This document shows positions 1-11,554 of a stretch of 64,000 bases of DNA, one piece after another. The DNA is taken from contig WSUB01000104.1 in the NCBI GenBank assembly GCA_019633425.1, positions 1-64,000 of the forward strand, given 5' to 3'. Below the pieces are notes generated by a model. It did not search any database. It had not been told where the DNA came from and was given only the letters and a program-made list of their open reading frames with translations. Source of the stretch: Tulasnella sp. 424. Lineage: Eukaryota; Basidiomycota; Agaricomycetes; Cantharellales; Tulasnellaceae. Every line of letters starts with the position of its first letter. Position 1 is the stretch's first letter. The position numbers were made by a program, and so were the translations under genes.

Positions 1-260
1 CTACAATGTAAATAGATATCGATATTTACATATATATAACACTCTGTGCACCATTTTGTCGTTTAGAAGGGGTCGTTGAGGGTGGTCGTCGATCGTGATT
101 GTCGATCGGAGGTCGGCAATCGGAATCGGCGATCGTGACACAAACGGCGCGCCATAAATTTGGGGAGTCGTGTGAATTGTCGGCCACACCTCAGCCACAC
201 CGGCTCGACAACGACTTCCTCCACCGGTTCGTCCTTCACCGCAGGTACAACACCTCAAAG

Positions 261-1615
261 ATGAAGACTGCGACCAGTAAGTTAAACTCAATCCTCATCC
301 GCGGTTCCTTTTGGCGCAAAGCTCATGCGAGTCTTCCAGGTGGCACCATCTTTACCGGATCCGAGAGCTTGAGCTGTCACGAGTTCATCCGTGCTATCCG
401 TGAACAGGCTCTGGAGTCCGGAAGGCAGACAGACAATCGATGGATGGCGGATTATGCATCCATCTGATTTGGTGGTGATGCCTTGAAGTGGTTCGAGAAC
501 CTGGAAGACGAGGTTCAAACCGACTGGAGACTCCTCTGTCGGGCTATCCTGTCCCATTACTCCGAACCTGCATATGCGGAGACTATCAATTCTCATAACG
601 GTATGTCGTAATTAACATGCTCTGAGCAGGTCCACCTGACCACTAGGGATTTCTAAGCTCCGCAAAGCTCCTCCGACTTGGTCTTCTATGGGAAGGACGA
701 AGACGAATGCCAATCTTTCATTCGTTCGATTCGACTGCGCGCTGCCGCCGAAGGGAGAGAGAAAGACTCGGACTGGATGCTCCGCTTGGCATTTCCATGC
801 TTCGCCGGGAATGCCCTGAAGTGGGACGCCTCACTTCCTGTTGACGTACAAAACGATTGGAGGCGTCTCGAGAGGGCCATTCTAGTCGACTACCCACTCC
901 CGTCCACCTTATCAATTTCTCCCGGTCGCATTCGTATTGAAGACTGGTACACGGTGGTACCCCCTTCCCGTTCCCTTCAAGCCATCCGGTCCCATGCTGA
1001 CTGGCTCGCTCAGGCAAGAGAGCGTCAAAGAATGTACCTGGAAGCCAACAATCCATCAATCCCATGCTGGCTGCTGCTTGAGGATGGAGATAAATTACCC
1101 CAGAATGCTATTCAGACGGGCTCCGAGGGATCAGGTGCTCCTTTATATAGTGTCCGAGCGTGGCACGGTGGCGACCTTCTTCTGTTAGGGAAGTACCATC
1201 AAGGCTACAATGGTAAGCTGCTATTTCTTCGAAGGACTCGGCTCAGTAGTGTGGTTCTCATCTTGAATGTTGCTTGCTATGCTATCGTGATATTTAGGTG
1301 CTCATCTATCTCTCGGAGGCAAAGCTATCCTAGACGTGAAGCCGTTGGAAGTACTCGTCGGGTGATCCCTCGGACTTCCAATGGATCTCAATTCCGGCGA
1401 AGTCATCAAATGGAAGGGGAATTCGACATCGCCAATTTATGGAAGTTGATTCAGGATTTGATGGCTTTCATACAGCATCTCTGGTCTCCCAAACGAGTCA
1501 CAAGATGGGCTGGCACCCTGGAAAGGCCCACACGGGTCAGACTGCGGGGTACTTCTGCTGGGGAGAGAAGGAGGAGGGCCAAGCGACTATCCTAGTTCTC
1601 GCATGGGCTGATTGA
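261..1615 (+). pseudogene. Gag-Gag-DM9 gene, copy A (broken)
   Basis: First of three tandem copies of a four-exon gene. By comparison with the intact copy at 4312-5663 the exons are 261-276, 340-600, 658-1212 and 1298-1615. The first Gag-like domain (starting GTIFTGSESLSCHEF) is cut by an in-frame TGA at 465-467 where the intact copies have CGA. The second Gag-like domain and the first DM9 half, in the exon from 658, are open. The last exon carries an extra G near 1362 (GTCGGGTGA against GTTGGTGA), which shifts the frame just after the DM9 motif EVLVG. The splice sites GTAAGT at 277 and GTAAGC at 1213 are kept. I infer a recent pseudogene, although a shorter product from the second domain is conceivable. 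Confidence 0.7.
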
Positions 1616-1958
1616 ATGTTCACGAAAGTCGACTTAAACTCCGCTGAGTACTCGCGTGGAACGGTATCGCCCTTCGACTTCGCCAGATTTTCGCTCCGCG
1701 ACACATGTACACCGAGATCTTTGGCTAACTAATGTACATTACTAAACAAAGCAGGAGCTTAATGATTGGAAGTGGAGTGAAGAGTGTGAGGCAATTTTTT
1801 GTTTATTTTCTTCCTAAGGATGCGCTGACCCTTCTCAGAGGTCCCCCCTTGCCTAATTCCGGAGGTCGTGTGAATTGTTGGCCACACCTCAGCCACGCCG
1901 TCTGGAGAACGAGCTCTGTCACCGCTCCACCCTTCAGCACATGCACTACACATCAAAG

Positions 1959-3686
1959 ATGGATAGTACTAGTGTTACCAGTACGTTAAACTCAAGCCTC
2001 CTATGCGGGTCCTTCTCGAGCGAAGCTCATGCGAGTCTTCCAGGTGACATCGTCTTTACGGGATCCGACGGATTGAGCTGTCACGAGTTCATCCGTGCTA
2101 TCCGTGAACAGGCTCTCAAGTCCGAAAAGCAGACAGATAATCGATGGATGGCTGATGATGCATCCATTCGATTTGGCGGCGATGCCTTGAAGTGGTTCGA
2201 AAACCTGGAGGACGAGGTTCAAACCAACTGGAGGCTCCTTCGTCGGGCTATCCTATCTCATTACTCCGAGCCTGCATATGCAGAGACGATCGATTCCCAG
2301 AGCGGTATGTTGTAATCCACATACCCCGAACAAGCCCTACTAATCGTTGTGGTTCTCAAGCTCAACAAGGCTCCTCTGGCTTAGTCTTCACCGGGAGGAA
2401 CAAAGCCGAATCCCGATTGTTCGTTCGAGAGATTCGATTGCGCGCTGCCGCCGAAGGGAAAGAGAAAGACTCGGACTGGATGGTTCGCTTGGCATATCCA
2501 TGCTTCGCTGGGGACGCTCTGGAGTGGCACGCCTCACTTCCGGCGGATGTGCGAAACGACTGGGAGCGCCTGGAAAGAGCCATTTTAGTCAACTACCCAC
2601 TCCCACCAACATTGGCAATTTCCCCCGCCCGCATTCGTATTGACAACTGGTTCTCCGCAGTACCACCTTCTCGTTCCCTTCAGGCCATCCGGTCCCAGGC
2701 CGATTGGCTCGCCCAGGCGAGAGAGCGCCGAAGAATTGGGGGGTTCAAGATGAGAAAAATGGCGCGAAAACGACGTGAAAACGGTGGGAAAAACGGTGAC
2801 AAAAACGGCGTTTTTGCAAAACAAAAACGCCGCAAAAACCGGACGAAACTCGGACTTACGCGCATATGACCAATCCAGTCCCTGATTTTCTACTATTCGA
2901 TTCGAGCCTGGTCGATCTCATGTCCCTTTTTTCCTTTCGTGTTCTCCACCCAGCTCCCAACTCTTTCTTCCTGTGGTATCAAGAAGGGGTCAGAGAGGGG
3001 CGGGCTGGGGCAGGGCTCAGATGCGTATTTTGATTCTGCCTACAGAGTGAACAGGGTCTCGTAGCCTTACATAAGGAAAGACAGCCGAGTTTTGGGGAGC
3101 TATTTTGTACAATGTAAAAGAGAGGGAGGGGGTTTCACGCGTGAGCTCAAAAACAACGCGAAAACGACACGAAAACGGAGGTTTCAGACGGGTTCCGAGA
3201 GATCAGGTTCTCCTTTATACAGTGTCCGAGTGTGGCACAGTGGCGACCTTCTTCTGTTAGGGAGGTACGGTCCAGGCTGGAATGATAAGCTGTCATTTCT
3301 TCGAGGGACTCGGCTCAGTGGTTTGGTTCTCGTCCTGAATGTTGTTTGCTGTGCAATCGTGATATTTAGGTGCTTCTCTCCCACTCGGAGGCAAAGCTAT
3401 CCAAAATGTGGAACCTTTCGAAGTACTCGTTGGTGATCCCTCGGACTTCCAATGGATCTCAATTCCGGAGAAGCCAAAAAGCGGGAGGGGAATCCGTCAT
3501 CGCCCATTTATGGGAGTTGATGCAGGATTTGATGGCTTCCATACAGCGTCTCTGGTGTTCCAGATCAGGCAAGACTTTGGCTGGCACCTTGGGAAGGCCC
3601 ACACGGGGCAGAATCTCGGGTACTTCACCGTTGGGGATAAGGAGGAGTGCAGAGCGACTATCGTAGTTCTCGCATGGGCTGATTGA
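1959..3686 (+). pseudogene. Gag-Gag-DM9 gene, copy B (interrupted by an insertion)
   Basis: Second tandem copy. Exon 1 (1959-1980, MDSTSVT), exon 2 (2044-2304, first Gag-like domain with DALKWFENLEDEVQTNW) and the start of exon 3 (from 2361, second Gag-like domain with DALEWHASLPADVRNDW) are intact. About 450 bp of unrelated DNA replaces the linker and the beginning of the DM9 domain from about 2733 to 3183. The donor site after the first DM9 half is also mutated (GATAAG near 3283 instead of GGTAAG). The last DM9 exon to 3686 is readable. The copy is therefore a pseudogene, or at best encodes a truncated Gag-like protein of about 220 residues ending inside the insertion. Confidence 0.7.
2733..3183. 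mobile_element. Insertion of unknown type within copy B
   Basis: This segment is present in copy B but absent from copies A and C, where the linker reads straight through. Near its ends are direct repeats of 21 bp with two mismatches, at 2764-2784 and 3158-3178 (GCGAAAACGAC then GT or AC then GAAAACGG). A perfect 10-bp inverted repeat (GGCGTTTTTG / CAAAAACGCC, 5-nt loop) lies at 2807-2831. No transposase or reverse transcriptase reading frame is visible. A non-autonomous element or a filler insertion fits; the boundaries are approximate. Confidence 0.45.
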
Positions 3687-3769
3687 ACGTCGACTTGAAG
3701 GCTCATGTGGTTTACTATGCGGATGTAGCACGGTATCGCTCTACGATATTCGTAAGATTTTCTTAGACA

Positions 3770-3948
3770 ACACATGTACAACGGGATATATGGCTAAACG
3801 GTTCATAGTGCAGGAGGGGCCTAATGCTATGAAGTGAAATGATGAATGTGGGGCTGTCATTTTGATTTTCTTAATTTACAGACGCGCAGAGCGGGTTTTC
3901 AATCAGTGCTATAAAATCAACTGCAGGCCTGTTTGCAACAGAGATCGT
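3770..3948. repeat. 3' flanking repeat, partner at 5766-5948
   Basis: The sequence downstream of copy B recurs downstream of copy C with few changes, from GACAACACATGT to the GATCGTT region. The duplicated unit therefore included the 3' flank of the gene. The rest of 3687-4311 holds no gene that I can see, except the conserved 5' flank of the next copy around 4205-4260 (TAATTCCGGAGTTCGTGTG), also found near 160 and 1855. Confidence 0.6.
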
Positions 3949-4311
3949 TTCTCAATTATCGATCCTAATTTATCAGATCATTACCTAGCTCTACTTGTGT
4001 GAATAGCCTATTGTTGGAGACGTGACAAAGACCAACAAGCGATGAGTCGACAACTCAGCCCAGGCTATATAATTTTACGTAGCAACCATACTCGCGGTGT
4101 TGTTGGGCTGGAAACGAGGCGAACAACTTGAATTAATATTGTACTAATTGATCACATATTCCAAACGAAGACGCGTCGAAGTTGTGCTCCTCGAAGGTCC
4201 CGCCTTGCCTAATTCCGGAGTTCGTGTGAATTGTTGGCCACACCCTAGCCACCCTCGACAACGAACTCCATCCGCAGTTCCACCCTCCAGCACATGCACA
4301 ACACATCAAAG

Positions 4312-5663
4312 ATGGACAGTACTAGTATTACCGGTACGTTGAACTCAAGCCTCCTATGCGGCTCCTTCTCGACCAAGCTCATGCGAGCCTTCCAGGCGAC
4401 ATCGTCTTTACCGGATCCGACGGATTGAGCTGCCACCACTTCATCCGTGCTATCCGTGAACAGGCTCTCAAGTCCGAAAAGCAGACAGACAATCGATGGA
4501 TGGCCGATCATGCATCCATCCGATTTGACGGCGATGCGTTGAAGTGGTTCGAGAACCTGGAAGACGAGGTTCAAACCGACTGGAGACTCCTTCGTCGGGC
4601 TATCCTGTCCCATTACTCCGAGCCTGCATATGCAGAGACTATCAATTCCCAGAGTGGTATGTTGTGATTAATATATTCTGGGCACGTCTTGCTGATTGTG
4701 ATAATTCTCAAGCTCAACAAAGCCCCGCCGGATTAATCTTCACGGGGAAGGACAAAGTCGAATGTCGATCGTTCGTTCGAGAGATTCGATTGCGCGCTGC
4801 CGCCGCAGGGAAAGAAAACGACTCGAACTGGATGATCCGCTTGGCGTTTCCATGCTTCGCCGGGGACACCCTGGAGTGGCACGCCTCACTTCCGGCGGAT
4901 GTGCAAAACGAATGGAGGAGTCTGGAGAGGGCCATCTTAATCGACTACCCAGTCCTGCCAACATTAGCAATTTCTCCCGCCCGCATTCGTATTGACAACT
5001 GGTTCTCCGCGGTACCACCGTCCCGATCCCTTCAAGCCATCCGATCTCAGGCCGACTGGCTCGCTCAGGCGAGAGACCGCCGAAAGATGTATCTTGAAGC
5101 CAACAATCCATCAATTCCATGCTGGCTTCTGGTAGAGAATGGGGATGGGTTACCCAAAAATGCCATTCGGACGGGTTCCGAGCCATCCGGCTCTCTGTAC
5201 AGTGCCAGAGCATGGTGCGGTAGCGACCTTCTTCTCGGGAAGTGCGGTCAACACTTGGAGGGTAAGCTGTTATTTCTTCGAAGGACTCAACTCAGTGGCT
5301 TAGTTCTCATCCCAACTGTTGCTCGCTGTGCTATCGTGATATTTAGGTGCTCATCTACCTCTCGGAGGTAAAGCTATCCGAAATGTGACGCCGTTCGAAG
5401 TACTCGTTGGTGATCCTTTGGACTTCCAATGGATCTCAATTCCGGAGAAGTCATCAGATGGAAGGGGAATCCGACATCGTCCATTTATGGCAGTTGATTC
5501 AGCATTTGCTGACTTTGATACAGCATCTCTGGTGTTTCAAGCGAGGCACGAGACAGGCTGGCACCCTGGCAAGGCCCACATGGGCCAGACTGCGGGGTAC
5601 TTCTGCTATGGAGGGAAGGAGGAAGGCAGGCCGACTATCCTAGTTCTCGCATGGGCTGATTGA
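4312..5663 (+). CDS. Gag-Gag-DM9-DM9 protein, copy C (intact)
   Basis: Four exons, 4312-4333, 4396-4656, 4713-5261 and 5347-5663, join in frame to 382 codons. Residues about 8-94 form a Gag-like helical domain (IVFTGSDGLSCHHF, then DALKWFENLEDEVQTDW, then AILSHYSEP). Residues about 98-180 form a second one (LIFTGKDKVECRSF, then TLEWHASLPADVQNEW, then AILIDYP). The pattern of a hydrophobic start, ALxWxxSL, then DWxxLxxAxL and Y resembles the retrotransposon Gag family. Residues about 235-382 look like two DM9 (DUF3421-like) repeats: NAIRTG, SARAW and GKCG, then GGKAI, FEVLVGD, GWHPGKAH and ILVLAWAD. DM9 repeats are carbohydrate-binding modules in animal lectins; the role of this fusion is unknown. 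No protease, reverse transcriptase or LTR is present, so it looks like a domesticated host gene. The start codon is conserved with copy B. Confidence 0.75.
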
Positions 5664-6035
5664 AAGTCGACTGCAATATCAATTCGACTGGGTACTCGCG
5701 TGGTTCACCACGTGGACGCAGCGCGGTACCGCTCTACTATTTCTCCAGATTTTCGCTTCGTTATTTGGACAACACATGTATGACGAGATATATGGCTAAA
5801 CGGTCGATAGTGCAGGAGGGTCTAATGCTATGAAGTGAATTGACGGATGTGGGGCAGTCATTTTGATTTTCTTGATTTACGGACGCGCAGAGCGGGTTTT
5901 CGATCAGCGCTGTAATGTCAGCTGCACCCCTGTTTGCAACAAAGATCGTTCCTCAGTTAGTAGGTGGTGAGTTGTTGGTTGTAACGTATATACAACTGAT
6001 CCTCATACCTCGCTCGTGTTTGTTTCCGTTCCTAG

Positions 6036-6360
6036 GAGGTCATATACCCTTTGTCGGAAAGGAGATCGGGCAACAGAAAAACTTCGAAGTTCTTGTTGGT
6101 GCCTCATACCACTTCAAATGGGTCGCGATACCCGAAAAGCTCCCGGACGAGAACGCGATTTTACCCGCCCGATTAGTCGCGGTCGATGCTGGAGTCGAAA
6201 CTCAGAGACCAATCGAGCGTACTTTGTATGCCAGATTGCACTCGAAGGATTCGGAAGGTATCCTGGTAAAGTGCCCTCGGGTGATTCCTATGGCTACGCA
6301 GGGTACGGCTGGGAAGAAAGAAAATCGCGAAACCCTTGGGTACTTGCGTGGGCGGATTGA
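6036..6360 (+). pseudogene. DM9 C-terminal fragment, copy D
   Basis: A diverged last exon of the Gag-Gag-DM9 family. After an acceptor TTCCTAG near 6035 the frame reads IPFVGKEIG, then NFEVLVGASYHFKWVAIPEK. A frameshift near 6235 moves the rest (GFGRYPGKV, then NPWVLAWAD and stop at 6358-6360) into another frame. Upstream, 5766-5948 is only the flanking repeat shared with copy B. No first exons are present, so this is a 5'-truncated remnant. Confidence 0.6.
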
Positions 6361-7575
6361 CGCGTGAACGGCGTAGAACAAGTCCAATGTAATTGTGCTA
6401 TAATTGAGAATTGCTGTCGGCCGGCTAAGCGGCTTTCAGGCTGGCTTTTCTTATCATAGTCCTCGGCCAATGTTACCCCAAGCGGAACTATAGCAAGTAC
6501 TGCGGATCCAGGGTCAGTTCGTCGCGTCGGTTTGTGTCCCTTACATTCCCGCGGTTCGGTTTCCGTCTGGACTGAAACGTTCCACGCAAGCCTAGCATCG
6601 TTTTTACTCCACGTTCAACCACAGTTGTCGAATAAAAACGAACATGTTGTCACTTCTCTAGTGACTGGTTACAATATTAATGTTCTCGGTGGATCAATCC
6701 CCGCCGGGCGCATCTCGGAATCATAGATAGATGATACCTCACTCTACCAACGTTGAGACCTTTTTATCCTCACCGAGGCACAACGTAACAACGTACACAT
6801 CCCCTGAATGATGTGAGTAGGTTTGACGCGTTCCTTTCAGAGTGGCTTACACTGATAGATAACCCTTCAGGTCGGAATCAGAATTCCACGAGGGCCCTGG
6901 CGAGTTGGCCTATCGTAGGGATGTCCCCGCTTCCGGTGGATACCGGGTTTCTTGTTCGCGTTATGTTTTCCTTCCAATGGAGCATCTGCACCGGCCGGGG
7001 TGTGAATGCCTCGTGCCGAATCTATCCTTAGCCAATCACTGCCTCCTACGAACTGCTTCGGAACCGCTTATCGAAGCTTAGGTCACAGGCTGATCCTGAG
7101 GCTTTCACATAGGCTTTACCAAGTCCCCTATCGATTGCGAGGATTACAATCACAATTATGCCCTTGGACGTGTAGCACGCGTGTTTAGGGATTTGCTTGG
7201 CATTCGAAGATGGGCGCTTTCATTCTGTGCCCTGTGATTGCGTCACACAGTGAGTCGGACGACGTCACTATTTATATTTTCCCGGCTATTTATTCCTCCT
7301 TTTTCCCAACTTATCCGCTCAGGGTTGGCAGTGCTCTGCTTCTATTCTGGGTCCACGCCGGGATCACCCACTTCCACACAGTTCAGCCCTGCCGAATTAC
7401 ACAAGCGCCGGAACAAACTTTCACACTGCTTTTGATCTATTTGAGGGCGCGACTCATTTTAGTTTCTTGGCGGACAGCTTTCCTCTCACCACCTAAGCTC
7501 TCCTTCCACCTTTTCCGCCCCCCTCCCCTCCCCTTGGCACGCATCCCTCACCTTGGCAGACGCTCCCTCTTGGCC
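6361..7575. other. Intergenic, no gene recognised
   Basis: Only short open frames without recognisable motifs. The last 300 bases are C/T-rich (for example CCCCCCTCCCCTCCCC near 7520), as in promoter and leader regions of highly expressed fungal genes, and lie just before the start codon at 7576. Confidence 0.5.
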
Positions 7576-8853
7576 ATGACGATCTTGACGTTCCTTGCTC
7601 TCGCCACATTCGGCATCTCCACTGTTCACGCGGCAGCCAACGGCACTTACACTTATGACCCCAACAATCCCAACGCCCTCCCAGTTACGTGGCAAGATGG
7701 ACAGGGGGGAACGAATCGCTGTGGAACGGGAAGCAGTCCGACTTCCATGTGCCAGAATGCGTTCATGAACTCGATTACGGATTTCTGCATCTGGGCTCCT
7801 CCATACTCGGATGGCCATAATGCAACGATCGGAGAGACTGAGGTACGGGTCCGGCATTGAATCACCGTGGTCGGCATGACGAACAGAATTTGATTTGTTC
7901 CATAGCGTGACGAAGTCGCGTACTGTTTGAAGGACGGATACGGGACTCGCCTAATTCCTGATGGTACTCTCTTGGGCGTCCACTGGGTCCAGACACCGGA
8001 TTACGTTCAGATCACAGGCGAAGGCGACTTCACCAAGGTCGGCATTCCCAAGGGTGATTCTGGAGGAGAGCTCGATCCGCATGGTACGTGGTAAAATTCT
8101 CCAACCATGTTTGAATCGCGTAGGCGGGAACTCAATGCCGTTCTTGGGGGCTTACGTAGGTGCTGATGGCAACGGGAACCCTATCGGCGGACTGGTCTTC
8201 GGGAACTCGTTTGGTGGCAAGTATATCCAATTCCAAGAATGGACCAGCTTCATGTCGGACACCGAATTCTGCTTCCGTGCGTGCAAGCCTGGTGCAAATG
8301 CCGCAGCGCTTTGCCAGCACATCTACGACGTCATGGGGTAAGCGCGTACATTGCTTCTTGGGCGACTGCACTCACTGACCATTGGGGATCAATTCGTTCA
8401 ATCAGATGCGGGTGGAACATGCCAGGAAACTATGACTCCGGCTACTTCGAAAGCTGCCTTGGCGACACTGGCGAGCCTATGGGCGTGTACGGGGGCTCGA
8501 CGTTCTACCAAGGCGGCCCAGCAACCCCTCCAGCCCATGCAGCTCCTCCAAGCTCGTCATGCGTCCGCGTAGCCTCTCTGACGTCGTTCACACCCCTTCC
8601 TTCAACTGTCTCGGTCTCTTCCTCCGTTACGATCGTCACCTCGGGTGCTTCACAATTCACTTACCTGATCAGTACGGCGTTTGTCTCCAGCAGCACGTCG
8701 ACGTCGTCGATCGCTAGCGTCATCTCGCAGACCGGTACGGCCAGCCCGAAAAGCAACGCTGGACCGAAGGCCATTTCTTCCGGAAATGCTTGGACTGCTG
8801 CAACGTTTACCGTTTTGGTAGGCGCGCTCGTGGGTGCTGTTCTCGCGCTGTGA
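7576..8853 (+). CDS. Secreted GPI-anchored glycoprotein, MP88 / macrophage-activating glycoprotein-like
   Basis: Four exons, 7576-7842, 7906-8083, 8160-8337 and 8406-8853, give 356 residues. The N-terminus (MTILTFLALATFGISTVHA) is a clear signal peptide. The conserved extracellular part has CQNAF and DFCIWAPP, GTRLIPDGTL, HWVQTPDYVQITG, ELDPHG, ADGNGNPIGGLVF, a FCFRACKPG cysteine motif, and CGWNMPGNYDSGYFESC. A Ser/Thr/Pro-rich stalk follows, then a hydrophobic tail (AATFTVLVGALVGAVLAL) preceded by small residues, as in GPI-anchored wall proteins. From memory this matches the basidiomycete mannoprotein family that includes Cryptococcus MP88; molecular function is unknown. The second intron could instead end at 8123, adding 12 residues in frame; the shorter exon was chosen because it joins DPHG directly to ADGNGNP. 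Confidence 0.8.
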
Positions 8854-9811
8854 ACGCTTGTGTTATGGACTCCTCGGACTCTTTTTTCTTTCTTCTCCAT
8901 CATTATCGTTACGGACGGACTCTTTCACGCTTTTTCGAAGGAGCTTACTCTGACGAACATTAGTGGATATTGGATACCTTGGACTGAATCACGACTTTTT
9001 ACTTGAGCTAAAACCCCCTTCTATCGTTCTACTCCCTCTTTACATGTTAAATATCTTATACAGGTTGCCAGTATTGGCGGTAACGGACATGCACCCAGTA
9101 GCTAGTAATGTTTTTACTTCCTCACCCCTGCCAAAATGTCGACGCCGTTGGGTTCCCCACAAGATCCCCTTACATATCAAACGCCGAGAATAACTTCATG
9201 GACACCATCACCACGATAATGCTCGCGACCATTGTGAGGATGTAACCCCAGGGGACTCGGCCCCAAATATTATTATTGTAGCTTTGCAGATGTTGGGTCG
9301 ATGCGATTGGATAACGATGCGGGGACTGAGGGGGGTTTGCCGGAATGGTTGCGGCGCTAGCCGGCACTTCCGAATTGGATTTACTATGAACGTCAACTTA
9401 GGTACAACCGGACGAAGAACGACACGGAGCTACGATACCTATATTGTTGAAGAAGAGCCCCTCTTAAAAGTCTCCAATCTCCCTTTATTGCTTCTGGGAG
9501 CGCTTCATGCCATATCAGAGCGCCTCCTCTCAGGCGTGATGCAGCGATTTGGGCCGCCCATCTGTTGTCTTGCTGTTTCTTTTCTGCTAAGATGGAAGCT
9601 TGAACGGAGTCTATAAACTCTCCAAGATTTTTCTCGGATGCTGAGTCTCCGTTGAATTCAACTTTGGGGGGTTCTTTAGTATGCAGGTGGACGCCCAGAA
9701 CGTTCAGCCTTTGAATGAACGAACTAAAAGAATACTAACGACTTACTTGAGGAAGTGGAAAATAAAGACTTGAGATACTGGGTTATCGTCATCGAAACTG
9801 ACCGAAGTTCA
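8854..9811. other. Intergenic, no gene recognised
   Basis: This is the 3' flank of the glycoprotein gene. It contains short open frames on both strands but no motif, splice pattern or repeat partner that would support a gene. Confidence 0.45.
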
Positions 9812-11287
9812 AAGCAAATCGTATGTGGTGAAGGGTAAAAGGCGTTGACGGTGGGATGCCTCCTTACGGCGATAGGTACCTCCACGGCATCTCGGCATGA
9901 CACCACTTGACCACGCGTCAACCACCAATATCCGCCAGCATTTCTCGGACGAAACCTCAGCCTCCTGTGCCTAACTGGAAGATACATATGTGTTACTATT
10001 CACTATCGTCGTAAGACTGCTCGGTGTCCTCATTGTCCTGAAAGTATCGGAAGAAGCCTCCATCAGGTGGTCGTCTCAGCCTCCTCCCCGTTACTGAAGT
10101 CCAAGCCCAGGACATTCAGGAAACCCAAATCTCTCCCCACTTGAGCAGGTCGCTATTAAATTGCTTCCCCGCTTGTGGAGACTGTCTTCTCAAGTCCGTC
10201 CGCTGCGGACATTTGCAAGCTGATGATTTCCTCGATATATCCGCACCACCGAACAAGGATCTACGCGTCAAGGCCATTCAGAAGCGCGAGTCCAAATCCC
10301 GTGGAGGACTTGCATATATTCCAAAGGTGCTCTCGGACGAACTCTCGGCCTCATGCATTGACGTCGGACTCTTCGTCCCCCCAGACCTTGATCTGGATAA
10401 GTTTATTTCCTCGGTTCCTGACCGCTTTACAGCGAAGTATTGAAATTTCATCTCACGGAGACCTACTGGACTCGGAAGTTCCAGAACCACTTTCCAATCT
10501 AGGAAAGACCAACGATTATTAAGGTTCAAGCTGTTGCATGGAACTTCGTGGGATTCATATGGCGCAAGGCCATTTAGAATTGCAAGATGTGGAGCTTCTT
10601 CCGGTCACTCTTCCCTATCCGAACTGAGCTCTCCGACGAACCCCCGGCTGATCGCGCTCCGGTCGGACCCTACTAATCGTACCTGCGCTCTCGATTCGGA
10701 TAATTTGCACAGTTGGCTCCTACGGTGTAGGGTGCTATATCCCGATAAAGCTCTCGAACCTTATTTATTTCTTGAAGCAAGTTTTGGAAGTCATACTATT
10801 GACGACAAACCGTGAGTATCCCGATTCCTCTCGGTGCTCCACGCTCGAGCATTTCAGTCCCAAACGAAGAGTGGCTCCGAGCCTATCGGACGGCATTTCA
10901 AACCTAAAATCCAATGCTCGCGTTTGTGCTAAATCTTGAGGTCTATAAAAAGTGCATGGTGGTGGTGGAATAATGGATCGAAGAGGCATCTCCGACGTGC
11001 TCGGCCACAACACCTTCGTCCGATGATTGCCCGAACCCGTAAATGCTTCGCACGCCTTGTCGAACCCGCCCATGTTTGGCTCTTAACTTTCTCCGTCCAG
11101 CGGCTGAACTGTTCTCTCAGAGTCTCTGGGAAACGCCTGGGAATTTCCTTTCCAAACTAGGAAAATACCTCCTCCCGCGCCAAGCTAGAACTTGCCTTAC
11201 CATGTGCAGCCCGGGCTCTTTATCCCTTTCTGGTCACCTGAGCCCAAATGATTGGTCCCGCATTCACTCACCACCATCCACCTATGC

Positions 11288-11295
11288 TATAAATA
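11288..11295 (+). promoter_or_regulatory. TATA box of secreted-protein gene 1
   Basis: TATAAATA lies 83 bases before the start codon at 11371, counting through the pre-gap copy. The same element is at 14543-14550, 83 bases before the start of copy 2, and TATAAAT is at 20919-20925 before copy 3. Confidence 0.6.
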
Positions 11296-11298
11296 TGG

Positions 11299-11554
11299 TC
11301 CCCTTTCAACTGAGCTTTCAGCAATTCCTCATCCACTTCACTGCTCATCACTCCCATCGCATCTATCACCATGTTCTNNNNNNNNNNNNNNNNNNNNNNN
11401 NNNNNNNNNNNNNNNNNNNNNNNNNNNNNNNNNNNNNNNNNNNNNNNNNNNNNNNNNNNNNNNNNNNNNNNNNNNTCCCCTTTCAACTGAGCTTTCAGCA
11501 ATTCCTCATCCACTTCACTGCTCATCACTCCCATCGCATCTATCACCATGTTCT
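11299..11554. other. Assembly gap with identical 79-bp flanks
   Basis: The N run is 11378-11475 (98 N). The 79 bases before it (11299-11377) and the 79 after it (11476-11554) are identical, from TCCCCTTTCAACTG to ATGTTCT. The flank spans the leader and start codon of secreted-protein gene 1. Unit 2 (around 14554-14632) has this sequence only once. The simplest reading is an unmerged overlap between two contig ends. The apparent start codon at 11371 is then the same base as the one at 11548. Confidence 0.8.

Noticed and set aside
1..6360. Active LTR retrotransposon as explanation of the Gag-like genes
   Set aside because: No LTRs, primer-binding site, protease, reverse transcriptase or integrase; genes have conserved introns, which an RNA-copied element would lose.
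10141..10530. Frames in the leader of the secreted-protein duplication, considered as an F-box-type gene
   Set aside because: The two tandem copies differ by frameshifts and starts, and no F-box or repeat motif could be seen.
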